64,000 nt of DNA from Viola odorata. Taxonomy: Eukaryota > Streptophyta > Magnoliopsida > Malpighiales > Violaceae. The DNA lies in assembly GCA_963691705.1 (NCBI GenBank), contig OY829542.1, positions 29,188,579-29,252,578 of the forward strand, given 5' to 3'. Every line of letters begins with the position of its first letter. Within the stretch, counting starts at the first letter, position 1. The notes beneath the pieces were generated by a model, which had not been told where the DNA came from, did not search any database, and saw nothing but the letters and a program-made list of their open reading frames with translations. Below are positions 22,942 through 35,283 of the stretch, one piece after another. The position numbers and the translations under genes were made by a program.

Positions 22942-24292
22942 GTATATTCTCATGCCATACCATTTTCTCTTATTTGCTTTCGTTACAAATTTACAATGCA
23001 GTAGAAGCTGTTCTTGAGTTTCCTTTTTGTTTGTCCATCTCTTTTGCATTCATTATCATTGGCAGCTTGTTTCCTGCTTGTATCTGTTCAGCTGATTGGG
23101 CCATTTTTGTTTTCGTCCAATTCTCTAAATTTTGCCAAAAATGTTGTTGGTTTGCAGTTGTCCAATTTTTATTTCTCCTGCTGACTTTAATTCCTCATCA
23201 GATATAAAGACCCTGTTTCTTATCCCCTTGGTAATGGTATCAATTCAGATGTATATTCTTGTCTAAGTGCTGCCTGTGAACATTTTCTAGCCTTGTTGTC
23301 ATATTCATGTATTGCTTTATTCAGCTTAAGCAATACATAAAACAAAAAACTCCCCAGGTTTCCTTTTGCACTCTTGTGAGGCGGTTCTGAAGCCTAACTT
23401 AGCTTGATTATAATGACCCAATTGAGCCTGAACAACTGAGATTTAATTCGTGATTGGACCATCCACACTTAATATATATACACATGTTTATTTATGCCAT
23501 TTATCCTATGTTAAGAGAGATTACCGAGTGGATTCCATCATTGCAAGTTATGACCTTTTTCTGGAAAGTCCACCTTTTATATTAGAAATTCCATGCTTGA
23601 TTATCTCATTGAAAATTTGCATCTGTGAAGATTCCATGTAGTTGATTACAGTATCATTATATTAAGCAATAACCCCTCTTCTTGTTCCTCCCTTTAGTAG
23701 TTTTTGTTTAATTTAGTTTATGGAGTTGGAATGGACATTTAGTGGACTTCTCTTGATTTGAAATGAAGGCATGGTAGTCCTGTGTTGCACAGAGTGTATG
23801 ACCTCATTGCTAGAATTTATATGATGTTTCTTGGGAACTGTTAGCTAGCCGTGATGGTTTTGGTCAAATACCTGAAAGAATTTATGTTGGAGCTGTCTAT
23901 TAGCAGCTGATCCACGAAAGGTCTTGTATGCATGATTGCCACTTGTTTAGATCCCCTCACACTTTGCACTAATGAAGTGCGTCAGCTTCTTCCTTTTCAT
24001 TAAAAAAAGCCATGCTTTCATTGAAATCAAATTAGGCTATTTAATATAACTCTATCAGCTAGTGCTATTTAATGTTTGCATGCAAATTGAAATCAAATTA
24101 GGCTTAGGAAAATGTAGATTAGGCAATAATACTCAGCAAAATTGAAAACATGGTCTGCTAATTAGTAAGCAAAGGAGTTGTACAGATAAAGATTCGGTTC
24201 ATTCTGCAGAGGAGATGTGTTTATGTGACCAGCTGCTGACTCAAATAGCTCAAAATTTACAGGACCCTACTGTCCAAAACCATAATCCTGTA
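22942..24292. other. Intergenic or relic intron, nothing recognised
   Basis: A short open stretch after TCTGCAG near 24210 (EEMCLCDQLLTQIAQNLQD) runs into LTR C at 24293 and could be an exon remnant. Otherwise no feature is supported. Confidence 0.3.
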
Positions 24293-25630
24293 TGATGCGA
24301 ACCCACGCATCGATATGCCTTTGCCGCCTACTGGTCCGATGACACGAGCAAGAGCTAGAAAGCTTCAAGACAAGTTGTCATCTCTCATTCACAAGGAGCT
24401 GGAGTGTGAGATGACAAGTGAGGAGGCTGCACTTCGAGAGAAGACCCCACGCATGGTCAACCTACTCACTATCACGGCGCTTGACGTTATCTCTGCTGAG
24501 CAGCAGATCGGCGCGTAGATGGGCCGACCTTACCCATCTATCAGGTTCGACATGTACGGTAACATGTCCAGAAGTGGGAGCCCAAGTTTCATCGGAAAAG
24601 CTCGAGCCGTTTGGAAGATATCCCAAACCCTAATCTAGGGTGCGGAGGCGCACACAAACCCTAATCCGGGTGCCCGAGTCCTTGCGCCGCGAGGACTCCT
24701 TGTCCTGCGCACGCTAGGATTCCTCGGCTAGCTGCTTGGTCTTGTCCGATTTTGGCAACACCTCTGTTTTCATTTATTGAATCAATTAGTTAATTAGTTT
24801 CCTTAATTAATTAGTTAAATAATGGCAGCAACCTTTGTTTCCATTTATTTAATTAATTAGTTAATCAGTTTATTTAATTAGTTAATTAAGTCAATTACCT
24901 TATTTAGAACTCCTACTTCTATTCGTATTAGGGTTTGCTTGTAAACTCTTTATAAGGAGCCGTTTAGCTCCATTATTTGGTGGCTTTTATTTGATAATTT
25001 CAGAACCTTTGTTCTTCAATATTTGCCCTTGTTCAACGTGTTGAACCTTGTTCTTCTTGAGTCTGCAATACTTGAGTCGTATACAAGTAAATCTTGGAAT
25101 TGCGTTATTGTGTCGTTTCTCTTAGTGTGATTCTCACATCGTTGAGTCTAGTCCTAAGAATCCGATTCAAGATCCTTGACTTGAAATCGATTAGGGCTCT
25201 TAGCACAGGTTAGCTAAGTGGTCTAAGCTCGTACTTGTCGAGTTCATTACTTCCGCATCGAAATCCATCTTTGAACAACGATCAGAATTGGTGCTACGCA
25301 TCCTAAGCAACTAGGATCGTATCAGTTGGTAGCGGAGCTTAAGGCGTTCAAAGATTGGTAAGTATCTTTAATTGTTTCAAGTTTTCTTTGCTGAAATCGG
25401 CACTTTCTTCTACTCCATTCAAAACCGATTTCTTTGCTGTGCTTGGTTATTTATATGTGCAAATTTCTGGCAGTGTCGAAATTGAATTTTAATACATAGC
25501 TATTGAAGTCTGATTTTGGTACGAAAGGTCTTGTTGGAAAGCTGAACCTGTTAGGCTTCTGAATCAAAAAGAATCAAATGATTCGGACACCGGAGTCAAA
25601 AGCTATAGTCGGTTTACTAAATTGTGTTTT
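24293..25630 (+). mobile_element. Element C: A-family LTR plus short internal stub
   Basis: The LTR spans 24293-25324 (TGATGCGA...TCGTATCA). A primer site (TGGTAGCGGAGC, 25327-25338) and about 290 bp of leader homologous to element A follow; similarity stops near 25630. A TATA motif is near 24951. The LTR keeps the open reading frame for the polyprotein tail (24315-24518, PTGPMTRARARKLQDKL...) with the same frame as A. It is a truncated 5' end rather than a clean solo LTR. Confidence 0.88.
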
Positions 25631-26114
25631 CTGCCAAATCCTGCACGATTTTCAGGCACAAGAATTAAGATAATGATTGGTTTACAGAAAATGAGGCACT
25701 TTATAACTATTGTACCCCTACCCTCTTACGTTATTTACAAAAGTGCCATTGGCTTATGTTTCAGTTTCTGGTGTGAAGCTGGGCTTGACAATTAGGTCCA
25801 AGTTTTCGCTCGGTTGAGCTGGATGATTGGGAGGGGGATACGACGTCGCTTCTGTTAGGAATTGAAGCCATTGGCTCCAATTTCGTAAACCACCGTCATA
25901 TCTCACAGAAGAGTTTTGCATCAGTCCGCCAAAAATATCAAACGAATTTTTGAAATCATTGGAAAATTTCTAAACTTCCCGCTTGCAGCTGCAATTGTAT
26001 CTATGTAACAGTAATTATACAAAATATTTGTATCTGTAGAATCAGAATAATCCTCACCCCTAATTGCTCTCCCAAACCTGAACCCATGTTCTTCACGACG
26101 GTTGCAGAGAATAG
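25631..26114. other. Intergenic DNA, nothing recognised
   Basis: No coding similarity or repeat that I can support. Confidence 0.4.
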
Positions 26115-26312
26115 ATGGAGCATAATAATTTTGATCCTTTCTCTGACTTGAAAGACAACCCTTCTCTACCTCAATATCTTGAAATTGTTAGCCAATGCCA
26201 CAACATCCAAACTTCTGAAGAGGAAGAAGAAAATGAGTTCGTGGAGCTCCAAAATTTAGAGGCGGGAGACCATGACGACATTCCACACTTGAACATGGAC
26301 TCTCAGCCGTAA
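26115..26312 (+). CDS. Small acidic ORF, unrecognised
   Basis: ATG 26115 starts a 65-codon ORF, MEHNNFDPFSDLKDNPSLPQ..., with a SEEEEENEF acidic run and a Leu/Asp-rich end. I recognise no family. It may be an exon of a larger gene or chance. No stop-free extension or partner exon is apparent. Confidence 0.25.
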   Translation: MEHNNFDPFSDLKDNPSLPQYLEIVSQCHNIQTSEEEEENEFVELQNLEAGDHDDIPHLNMDSQP

Positions 26313-26652
26313 AGTGGTGAACAAGGTCATCCATTTTCATACAAAAGTTAATTTTGTTAATTATCCTAACAATATTTCGTTTACATTTGGCTAAGTAAGT
26401 TTGGGTTGTGAGTTCCAGGACAACATTTAGCAAAGCCACAAAGGAAAGAGTTAAATGTGACCTTTTAATCATTGCAACAGCCAGGGCTAATCTTCTCCAA
26501 TAAACTGTAAGTAATCCAAGTGATACATTATGTTGTATTTTTCTTTTTGATTATGTTCAAATTTGTGATTAATTATCCATTACGTGTTTGCAGGACTCTA
26601 GGAGGAGATCACATAGTACAGTGATCCATGTAAAGATCAATTTTTTGTTCTG

Positions 26653-26980
26653 CATATGTAGTGATCAATATAAAGATCAATTTTTGGTTGTATTCGCAAT
26701 GATCAATATTAAGATCAATTTTTGGTTGTGCATATGCAGTGATCAATAAAGATCAATTTTTTGGGCAGTAGTAGTATTAGTTGATGTATAAGTGAACATG
26801 TTATTCCATTAGTGTCATATGTAGTGATCAATATAAAGATCAATTTTTGGTTGTATTCGCAATGATCAATATTAAGATCAATTTTTGGTTGTGCATATGC
26901 AATGATCAATAAAGATCATTTTTTTGGGCAGTAGTAGTATTAGTTGATGTATAAGTGAACATGTTATTCCATTAGTGTCA
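26653..26980. repeat. 163-bp tandem duplication with inner GATCAATA subrepeats
   Basis: Two copies with period 163 bp (starts 26653 and 26816), from CATATGTAGTGATCAATATA to CCATTAGTGTCATA. Each copy holds about three subrepeats of the form GATCAATATAAGATCAATTT, and a further subrepeat lies just upstream near 26620. Confidence 0.9.
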
Positions 26981-27122
26981 TAGTCTTGAGCTCTATAATT
27001 TGTAGATTAATTGATAAAATAATGCTTATTGGCTATGTGTTTTCAATTAGTATGTGATTGGATGATGCTTCATAAAGCCGTGTTTCGTGTTTCATGTATA
27101 AGTGAACATGCTTCATAAATCC

Positions 27123-27386
<264 letters not shown>

Positions 27387-28210
27387 TAATTAGTTAGTTG
27401 GGTCTGTTTACTGTAACTACTTCGTTGAATCCAATTCTGTCATGTTTTTGTATATGAAGGTTTTGTCTTAAAATGTCAAAGTATTTTTTTTCATTTAGTC
27501 TTGTTTCATTTTTCAAAATTCCATAATACTGTCAAGAAACTGTCAAGCTAGTTATCCATGTGTTTGCAAATGTATCCATGGGTTGAACTATTGGAATTCA
27601 CAAGGTTTAGGAATTTCCTGACTGGATGTTTTTCATCTATTGGTTGTAGTTTTGGATTTTGCTACTAGGGTTTTCTTTTTGGGTTTCATTTTTTGGGTTT
27701 GATTCATGGCCAATTTAATGATATATTTCCATGTTAGAAGATGAAAGTTGATAACTTTGAGTTCTTTGTGTCATTCTCATTACATTCTGGATTATTTTTC
27801 TTATTACTTGATTCTGGATGATTATAGATATCTATGTTGTTATTTTTTAATTACTAGATATCTATTTTGGGGTCGAAAGTAGTGATCGGGAGCAGAATCC
27901 TCTGTTAGGATGTTTGGAATCGGGTAGGGATTACAGAAAGTTGATGGGTGAAGATAATTTGATTCAATGTTTAAAATTATTCGGAGTGCCTTTCTCAAGT
28001 TGTTTAAGAAAAGATGAAGATAAATCTATTAAGGATTTGATCTAGCATTTTGAGGCTTCCTTGATCAATTAATCATATGCTTCCAAGATCTATTGTCGAA
28101 TAGGTTTGGACCCTAATTCGAATTTGCTTGTTTAGATTTGTACTTTGACTAAGAAATTATGTGTAAATTGTTGGTTTTCAGTAGGAGATTTGTTGCAGTC
28201 TATTGAATTA

Positions 28211-28336
28211 ATTGCTAGTTTGTAGTAATTAATGTATTTCTAGTTTGTCCACCCTGGAATATATTGCTAGTTTGTAGTAATTAATGTATTTCTAGTTTGT
28301 CCACCCTGGAATATATTGCTAGTTTGTAGTAATTTC
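28211..28336. repeat. 52-bp tandem repeat, about 2.4 copies
   Basis: ATTGCTAGTTTGTAGTAATT recurs at 28211, 28263 and 28315. Each unit ends with GTCCACCCTGGAATAT. Confidence 0.93.
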
Positions 28337-28400
28337 TAAATTAGTAACCAACTTGTTTCTTTCCTTTGAACCCTAATTCACCCTGTATTGTCCACCCTAG

Positions 28401-28711
28401 GTTCTTTGCCGCATCTTTTTGAAGAAGAGGAATGCTCAAATGAGGAGGATAAGGACATCAACATTCAAACTCAAGTTGGGAATGATAATCATGAGAATTA
28501 CAGAGTAGTGAGGAAACAGAAGAGCACAAGGCCTATTTTCTATGAATTCCTGAACAAAGGCAGAGCTGATTTGAATGTGGTTCCTTCCTCTTCATCATCA
28601 GGGTCAAGTGGAGTGACACATGTGTCTTGCAATGAAAATGGATCTGCAGCAGATGATCATGAAGAGAGCAGTAGTTGCAATAGCTTCCCTTATATTAGAA
28701 GAAAACCATAA
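28401..28711 (+). CDS. 3' terminal exon of an unidentified plant gene
   Basis: After an acceptor CCACCCTAG (ends 28400) the frame encodes SLPHLFEEEECSNEEDKD, then YRVVRKQKSTRPIFYEFLNK, GRADLNVV, a serine run and a final PYIRRKP, with stop at 28709-28711. The charged, low-complexity, basic-then-serine layout looks like a nuclear or cytoplasmic plant-specific protein, but I cannot name the family. A hairpin (GCAATGCC at about 28732 with GGCATTGC at about 28762) lies in the presumed 3' UTR. Upstream exons were not found; the next coding piece is the UAP56 fragment, which is unrelated. Confidence 0.5.
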
Positions 28712-28862
28712 CTTTTTTCTGCAAAATGCAGCAATGCCCTTCTTTTCTTCAATTTAGAAAGGCATTGCTGTTTGTTGTTGTTTGTATCAGTTAACAAGAA
28801 TGTATGTATGAGTGGATGATGGTGTTATCTTGTAATCAAAATCCAAAGATTTCAAACTCTTT

Positions 28863-29253
28863 TAGTTGTATAAAATTAAAATCTCTTAGTTTTTACGTAT
28901 AGAAATGTGTTTGGAAATTAACATAATTTGCAATTCCACGCTATTCCAATAACCATGCAAAGCTGATTCTTCAACAAAAGGCAAATGATTTTGAAGGGAG
29001 AATAGATGTGACAGTTGAAACGAAAAGAAAACATACCCTGAGAGAATAAAAATCAAGCTTTTTGCAAAAAGATCCATCTTTCTCTATCCTTGATGAGGAA
29101 AAGCCAGAATTACTTTCAATTAGTCTCTTGGTATGTGCGGTACTTTTCTGTTTAAAAAAAAAAAAATCTTGCTCATAATAATTTACTGTTTCTTATCTTA
29201 TCCAATTATTTAATAATAAATAGATAATTGTGATTTATATATGTAAAATTTTC
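28863..29253. other. Intergenic DNA
   Basis: Nothing recognised apart from a poly-A stretch near 29155. Confidence 0.4.
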
Positions 29254-29594
29254 AAAAAGTGCTCAATATTTATTTTATTTTCTTCTAATGAAGTATTATT
29301 TCTTGTTAATTATTTATTTAAAAAAATAGATTGATTTAAATAATCTATATAGATATTAAAAAATATTAATTATAATGTTTGAAAAAAATTGTGTCCTTTA
29401 TAGTCATTTTACATTCCAACCATAATTTTAACCGCAGTTTTACCAAACACCATAAACAACTTCTGGTTTCCCACAACACTTTTAACAAATATTTACCAAA
29501 CAACATACTGACTTTTCTAGAAGTACTTTTCACACAACATTTTTTTCCCACAACACTTTTCCAACCAGAACCGAAACGCCAAACAGACCCTTAA
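29254..29594 (+). mobile_element. hAT-like MITE family, copy 2
   Basis: Collinear with 12648-13000, including the conserved ends GTGCTCAATAT and AACGCCAAACAGACCC. No coding capacity. Confidence 0.7.
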
Positions 29595-30087
29595 TGATTC
29601 ATCCCACTATTATTTCATATACGTTGGTTAGGATTTGCGTTCGCATTCTAGACAGGTCCATTATCAGTAAAAGTTAAGAGCTTGTTAGAGAGCCAAATAT
29701 GTTAGATAACATTTTAAAATTAGTGTGGTTTGACAAAATTGAGGAATATGTTGTTAATCCACATCACATATTTTTACTAGAACTTCAATATAAATCAATG
29801 ATAGTTAATTCATCTGTTTTAAATTAAATAAAGTTTAAAAGTTTTTATTTGTCTCAAATTAAATGACGTTTCATTAATTTTTAGATAACTTTTTGTCTAA
29901 TTTACTAACCTACCTCTTACTGTTTTTAAGAGATGATTAATTCATGACGGTCAGTAGATAAGAGGCCAAGCCAACCAAATATAATATATAAATTAGCACT
30001 TAACAGAATCACTTCTGGACGTAATTAATGCCCCTTAGTATATTGATTATAGTGATTAGTATAGATGCATAAGGATGCGATATTAAA
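29595..30087. other. Intergenic DNA, nothing recognised
   Basis: No supported feature. Confidence 0.4.
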
Positions 30088-30457
30088 CATGAAGGATTAG
30101 GAGGGAAAGGAAAAGAAGGGAAAGGAAAATTTTAAATTTTCCCTTGTATAGGAAAAAATTGCTCAAGGGAATTAAAGTGAAAGGAAGGGAATAGGGAGTA
30201 AATAAATTATAAAAACTTCCCCCGCCTACAAAAAAGTTCCTCCCAAAAGTGGGAGGAAAAGGAGGGAAATTAGAAACTGAGCTTAAATTAGAAAAGAAAG
30301 TCATGAGCTTGAGCTTGGGTCATGAGATTTAAAGAGAATTTCCTTCTTTTTCCCTTGTGTATAAAAAATACAGCCATACAAGGAAATTTCTCTACAAATT
30401 CCCTTCCTCTCTTTTCCTTTCCTTTCCCTAGTTAAACTTCCCCTCTTTTCCTTCATG
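30088..30457. mobile_element. Possible purine/pyrimidine-ended MITE
   Basis: The left end CATGAAGGATTAGGAGGGAA is roughly the inverse of the right end (CTTTTCCTTCATG). Inner segments AAATTTTCCCTTGTAT and ATACAAGGAAATTT are also inverted. No target duplication was resolved. Confidence 0.4.
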
Positions 30458-30719
30458 CACTTTGGTTCCCATACTAAGCATTAGTAAAACCAAAGTATAA
30501 AAAGATTATAAGAAGTCCAACAAACAAAAAAGAAAAAACCCTCCATTTATCTCATGAAAGCAACATGAAATTGCTACCTACGTCCTTTGACTAAATCCAG
30601 GCGTTTTGGCTGAACGCTCGTGCCTTTTTCTCCTTAGCACCACGTACGATGTGTAAGCTTCCAACCACACAGCGTTGACGGCCAAGGCAGAAATATAGGC
30701 TGTCAACAAGCATCATGTA

Positions 30720-31875
30720 AGCTTCCAATCAAATTGTATCCCGGGAGATTCACTACCCAATTTGAGACCAGTACCCCATCCGGCAACACCAACAATATAG
30801 GCTGTAGATTGGCAACTGACATGAAGGTAAAACCATGCCGGGTCTGCCGATTTGAATACCTTCAAGTATCTTGCAATCAAAGCACCAAGAGGCATCTAAT
30901 GCCCCAACTCACCGCGTTTAGCACCCCATGAATCTGAAGAAAAAAACCATTCAGTTGTCACGATCAAAATTCAGGTGGGACTCGAACCAGAAATCCTACA
31001 AGTACTTTGCCACCAACAGACAACCAATGAGTTATATACCCGTTGGCTAACACAAGACTGTTTTCTGTTAGATGAAGCAAACACAACCCACTTATAAACA
31101 TCTAACAAAAAGATAATTAGGTTCGCTTAAAAATGAATCAACAAAAGGCAAGACAGAGAAAGAAAGCAATGATGAAATTAAGCACAAAAGACATGATCAG
31201 TGGTTGTATTCTGATTGAAGTGCTTACATTCCTCTTCCTAGTTTTATCATTTCCTCCAATTGGCGCGGTGGTTTGTCCTGTAAGAAGATCAAGAGTTCCT
31301 TTGGACAGAACATTGGGGCCAGAGGCCTGGGGCTTAGGAGTAGTACCATCAGAAGAGAGTGGTCCATCCTGCCAAACCTGGTTGACGCTCGCCGCGGAAC
31401 CATTTAAGGTTGAAACACCTAAAGTAGCGAAAATGATCATCTCATTGTTTGCGTAGGTTGCTGACAAATCGGTGACATCAAAGCTGAGCTTCCCTTCTTG
31501 GAGTGTGGTCTCGAAACTGTCGACAGGAGAAGGGTAAACTGCCATGGTTCCATCAGGTTTTTGGTAGGCAACAAGCGCTTGTGTCCCAACCATGGCAGGT
31601 TGAGGACCAGGATTGATACCCCAAACAACCCATCTAGAAGGACTGAGCTCTTCATGCCTGTATGCGATCTGCAGCTTGCTTGTCGACGAATCGAAGTTCC
31701 AGTGCAGAAAAGAGTTCAAATATGGAAGGTCATTGCAAGCACTAAACACCTCGTTGTTAGAGAATGCAAAGCTTTTACATGACTGAGCAGATGATTAAGT
31801 AAATAGGGACATGATCATAAGTACTGTTGAACAACATAGAATTTGTACAAGGTTATTAATTGGCCTAATAGCCAT
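30720..31875 (-). pseudogene. DOMON / cytochrome b561 protein (AIR12-like), broken
   Basis: Exon 1 (31875-31228) starts MAIRPINNLVQILCCSTVLM, a signal peptide. A TAA interrupts it at 31797-31795, then it encodes a DOMON domain (SCKSFAFSNNE, LPYLNSFLHWNFDSSTSKLQ, RWVVWGINP, MVGTQALVAYQKPDGTMAVY). The intron 31227-30934 is GT-AG. Exon 2 (from 30933) has HGVLNAVSWGI, then shifts frame near 30896-30898 and continues [20 protein letters not shown] and [18 protein letters not shown] before similarity ends near 30720. Intact family members are plasma-membrane hemoproteins that move electrons from cytosolic ascorbate to the apoplast. The later b561 helices are missing, so it is a pseudogene. Confidence 0.9.
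30970..31050 (-). repeat. tRNA-derived SINE-like fragment in intron
   Basis: On the minus strand, TAACTCATTGG (31034-31024) fits a pol III box A and GGTTCGAGTCC (30988-30978) is a perfect box B, 36 bases apart. It lies inside the intron of the DOMON/b561 pseudogene. There is no cloverleaf good enough for a tRNA gene. Confidence 0.6.
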
Positions 31876-31961
31876 TCTTATAATTCAATCTAATAACTAA
31901 TTGAATAAAACCTTAACTAGGATTAATAATTGGCTGAACTAGAGAGAAAAGACAAGAAGAT

Positions 31962-33395
31962 CGGGTAAAAGCTGAAAAACAACCTTGAACTTTAAAGTTT
32001 TATTTAATCGCAACCTTGAACTTTTATTTTGTTTAATTACAACCCTGGTCGTCACCAGAATTGTTTAAGTACCCCCTTACCGTGACAGAAATCTGACGTG
32101 ACACCATTGACCGACGTTAGTGCCACGTCAACATCTGCCACGTCACCCTTAGCTTCCATGTCAGACTCCACGTGGTAGGGTTGCGATTAATCAAAACAAT
32201 AAAGTTCAGGGTTGCGATTAATTAAAACATTAAAGTTCAGGGTTGTTTTATGTCTTTTTGCCATTTAGAAATCCTTGTTGCATGAATTTTTTTGTCTAGT
32301 TAATTAATTTATTATACTTATATGCTATATTATTTCCAAATATAACTAAACTTTAATTAATTAGGTTTTCTCATAATCTTTTTTGGATTATCATCTTCTT
32401 CTATTTTAGTATTTTGTATAGTTTATGTGCACAATTCAATTTTCATATTTTTTTTAGGTGTTAGATAGAGGGGTAATCTTCTTTTTTAATTTACAATTCT
32501 AGATTTAAGTTTTATAACATTTTTTCTAAATAAAAATATAATGTCTCATTATGGTTAAAAAATTTATATTTGTAAATTAAGGTAACGTTTGGTTGACAGA
32601 GTATCTCCCTCTATAATTATTTTCCGTGAGAACGATCATAGTAAATCTTAAATATTTGTGCTTGATTGACATTTAATATTTCGAGAAAATAACATTCTCA
32701 TTTTTATTTTATACAATAGAAATTTTTTATGGGTGTAAGAAACTTTATTTATAACTTAATTTACAAGTATAATTTTTTTAACCATAATGAGACAGTTTGT
32801 TTTTTTATTCGGAAAAAAAGTTATAAAATTTAAATCTAGAATTGTAAATTAAACAAGAAGATTACACATGTATCTAACACCTAAAAAAATATGAAAATTG
32901 AATTATGGACATAAACTCTACAAAATACTAATTTTAAAAAAGAGGATAATCCAAAAAAAATTGAGAAAACCTAATTAATTAAAGCTTAGTTATATTTGGG
33001 AATAATATAGCATATAAGTATAATAAATTAATTAACTAGACAAAAAAAATCATGCAACAAGGAATTTTAAATGGTAAAAAGACATAAAACAACACTGAAC
33101 TTTAATGTTTTGATTAATCGCAACCCTAAACTTTAATGTTTTAATTAATCGCAACCCTACCACGCGGAGTCTGACATGGCAGGTTGCAGACATGGCGAGC
33201 TGATGTGGCAACATTCCAGGGGCTGACGTGGCACATAACGTCGGTCAACGGTGCCACGTTAGATTTTTGTCACGGTAGGGGGGTACTTAAACAATTCTGG
33301 TGACGATTCCAGGGTTGTAATTAAATAAAATAAAAATTCAGGATTGCGATTAAATAAAACTTTAAAGTTTAGGGTTGTTTTTCAGCTTTTACCCG
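31962..33395. mobile_element. Giant foldback element with 8-bp target duplication
   Basis: The two halves are long inverted repeats. The left arm (31962 to about 32585) begins CGGGTAAAAGCTGAAAAACA, the right arm (about 32750-33395) ends with its inverse, and about 165 bp separate them. AAGAAGAT flanks both ends exactly (31954-31961 and 33396-33403). Eight bp fits hAT, and is possible for Mutator-like elements. The arms contain many TGCCACGT/ACGTGGCA words. No transposase is present. Confidence 0.9.
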
Positions 33396-33403
33396 AAGAA
33401 GAT

Positions 33404-34258
33404 CAATTAAGGGAAAAGAAAACTTATAGATGATTAGTATGTTGCTGTTGCTGCTGCTGCTCATGCATATAGAGTACAACTAATTATTAAAATAAATAAA
33501 TTGTTAAGATGGAATTGGGTGGAGAGAAAAATGGAACTAATGTGCAAAGAGGGTGTGGGTTAGGTTGTTGGACAAGGCTCAAATATATAAAGAGTGGTTA
33601 AATTTATTTTGATTTTTATTTATTTAGGGAGGAAAAATGGGAAATTGGTAGGAAAAAAAGAAAAAATTTAGTAATTCTTTATTTTTTAAAAATATATTGT
33701 TATTTATTGTATTTTGTTTCTACCTACCAACCATGATCCATATATTTTTTAATCAATTAGCATATAACTTATTAGTGGTATAACTGGTGATAAAAGTATA
33801 GATTTATACCAGGTTGAAACGCTTATCAAATAAAAAGAAACCATCCTTTTTTATAACTTTGTCCTGCCTGCCATCCAACTGCAAATCTGTATATAATTAT
33901 ATATTCCAATGCCACACTCACTTTGTAGCTTTCAGAAATGGACATATGCGTAATTAAAATATTTTGTTGAGGAATGTATACATGAGTGCCAGTTGTCCAA
34001 TCTTCTTGTTTTGGTTTGGTTTTTAATTTGTGTTGTAGGTTGGTGTGAGGTGGTTCAAATACATAGGAAGTTTTCCTTTATACATTGACCATATCGTTGT
34101 TGTAGACTTGGAGTAGATGTAACAATCTGATTAATTATTTAGAAAGTGGATGTAGAGCTTAGACGTTACGTTAGATCATATGGTTATATGTTTTCAAAAA
34201 ATCCATGCTTGCAGGCTAAAAAATATCCAAGTACAATGCGATGCTCACAATTGTTTGC
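33404..34258. other. Intergenic DNA, nothing recognised
   Basis: No supported feature; a short CTG run is near 33450. Confidence 0.4.
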
Positions 34259-34260
34259 TA

Positions 34261-34491
34261 CTCCCTCCTAATTTTTTTAATTATTTTTTACTATTTGGGT
34301 ACGCATATTAAGGAGACCGGATGATTCACTATTTGAGACAATTTTGGCCCGAATTTTTTCTCGGACATACATTAAGAATTAACGTACGTTAAAAAAAAGT
34401 ACGGATTTTTTTAGGTCAAATAGTGAGTCATCCGGCTTTCTTAGTATGCGTGCCCAAAAAATAAACGACGTTTAAAAACGATAGGAGGGAG
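34261..34491. mobile_element. Stowaway-type MITE 1 (231 bp)
   Basis: Ends CTCCCTCC and GGAGGGAG, flanked by TA (34259-34260, 34492-34493). Strong inner inverted repeat (ATATTAAGGAGACCGGATGA against TCATCCGGCTTTCTTAGTAT). Tc1/mariner-derived style. Confidence 0.85.
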
Positions 34492-34520
34492 TACTTCATA
34501 ATCGCAGTCATATAGATCTA

Positions 34521-34647
34521 CTCCCTCCGTCCATAAATAATGGACGTTTTGCTACTTTTTGTTATTGTACATATTACTTGATCTTTTAGTGTTTGAGTTA
34601 CTTTTTGTTACTGTTTCAAAGTGTCAGTTATTAAAGGACAGAGGGAG
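34521..34647. mobile_element. Stowaway-type MITE 2 (127 bp)
   Basis: CTCCCTCCGTCC at the left, GGACAGAGGGAG at the right, TA on both sides (34519-34520, 34648-34649). Confidence 0.9.
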
Positions 34648-35283
34648 TACTTTTCTGTGATATGATTTTGATAAGGTTAGTGAGGAAGTTAGAATTATTT
34701 TTCTTCCAATGAGAGTAAGAGAATACTTCTTGATAGTGAGACTCGAATTTAAAATACTACTGCTAATTTATTATAAGCAGATAACTAATAAACTACATGT
34801 CCAGTAAGTGAGGGGAATGAGAGCAATGAACATTTTTTACCTTTTTAATGTTGATACTATAAAAATTTTAAATTCTCAATTTATTTATGAGTCTAATAAT
34901 TAGTAAACAATCAATAAGTTTTTAGGTATAAACCATATATTTCATATACTTATTAACTATTATTATTCATATTTGTATCAGATTGATCCACAAAGGGATA
35001 AAGTATTTATAGTACATAAATGGTCATACACAAAGACTAAATATACTTGCTTAAGGTTTGAAAATATCAAACTTTTCACACCAAATATTTATTGGTTAAT
35101 AGTCTATAAAATTAAAAATCAACTATATAAGAAAAAATCTTATAGTTTATAAAATGTTCTACTTTTCTCTGTATAGTTTCAAAAGTTGTAATAAAAAAAT
35201 AATAGTTTCCGAAAAGGAGTAATTTAAACCTTTCTAGTAGTAAAAAAATTCAAATAAAATAGTAAAAATGTGTAAAAGAAATA

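Noticed and set aside
30970..31050. tRNA gene
   Set aside because: Box A and box B are present but no acceptor stem or anticodon arm closes. A SINE-like fragment is the better explanation.
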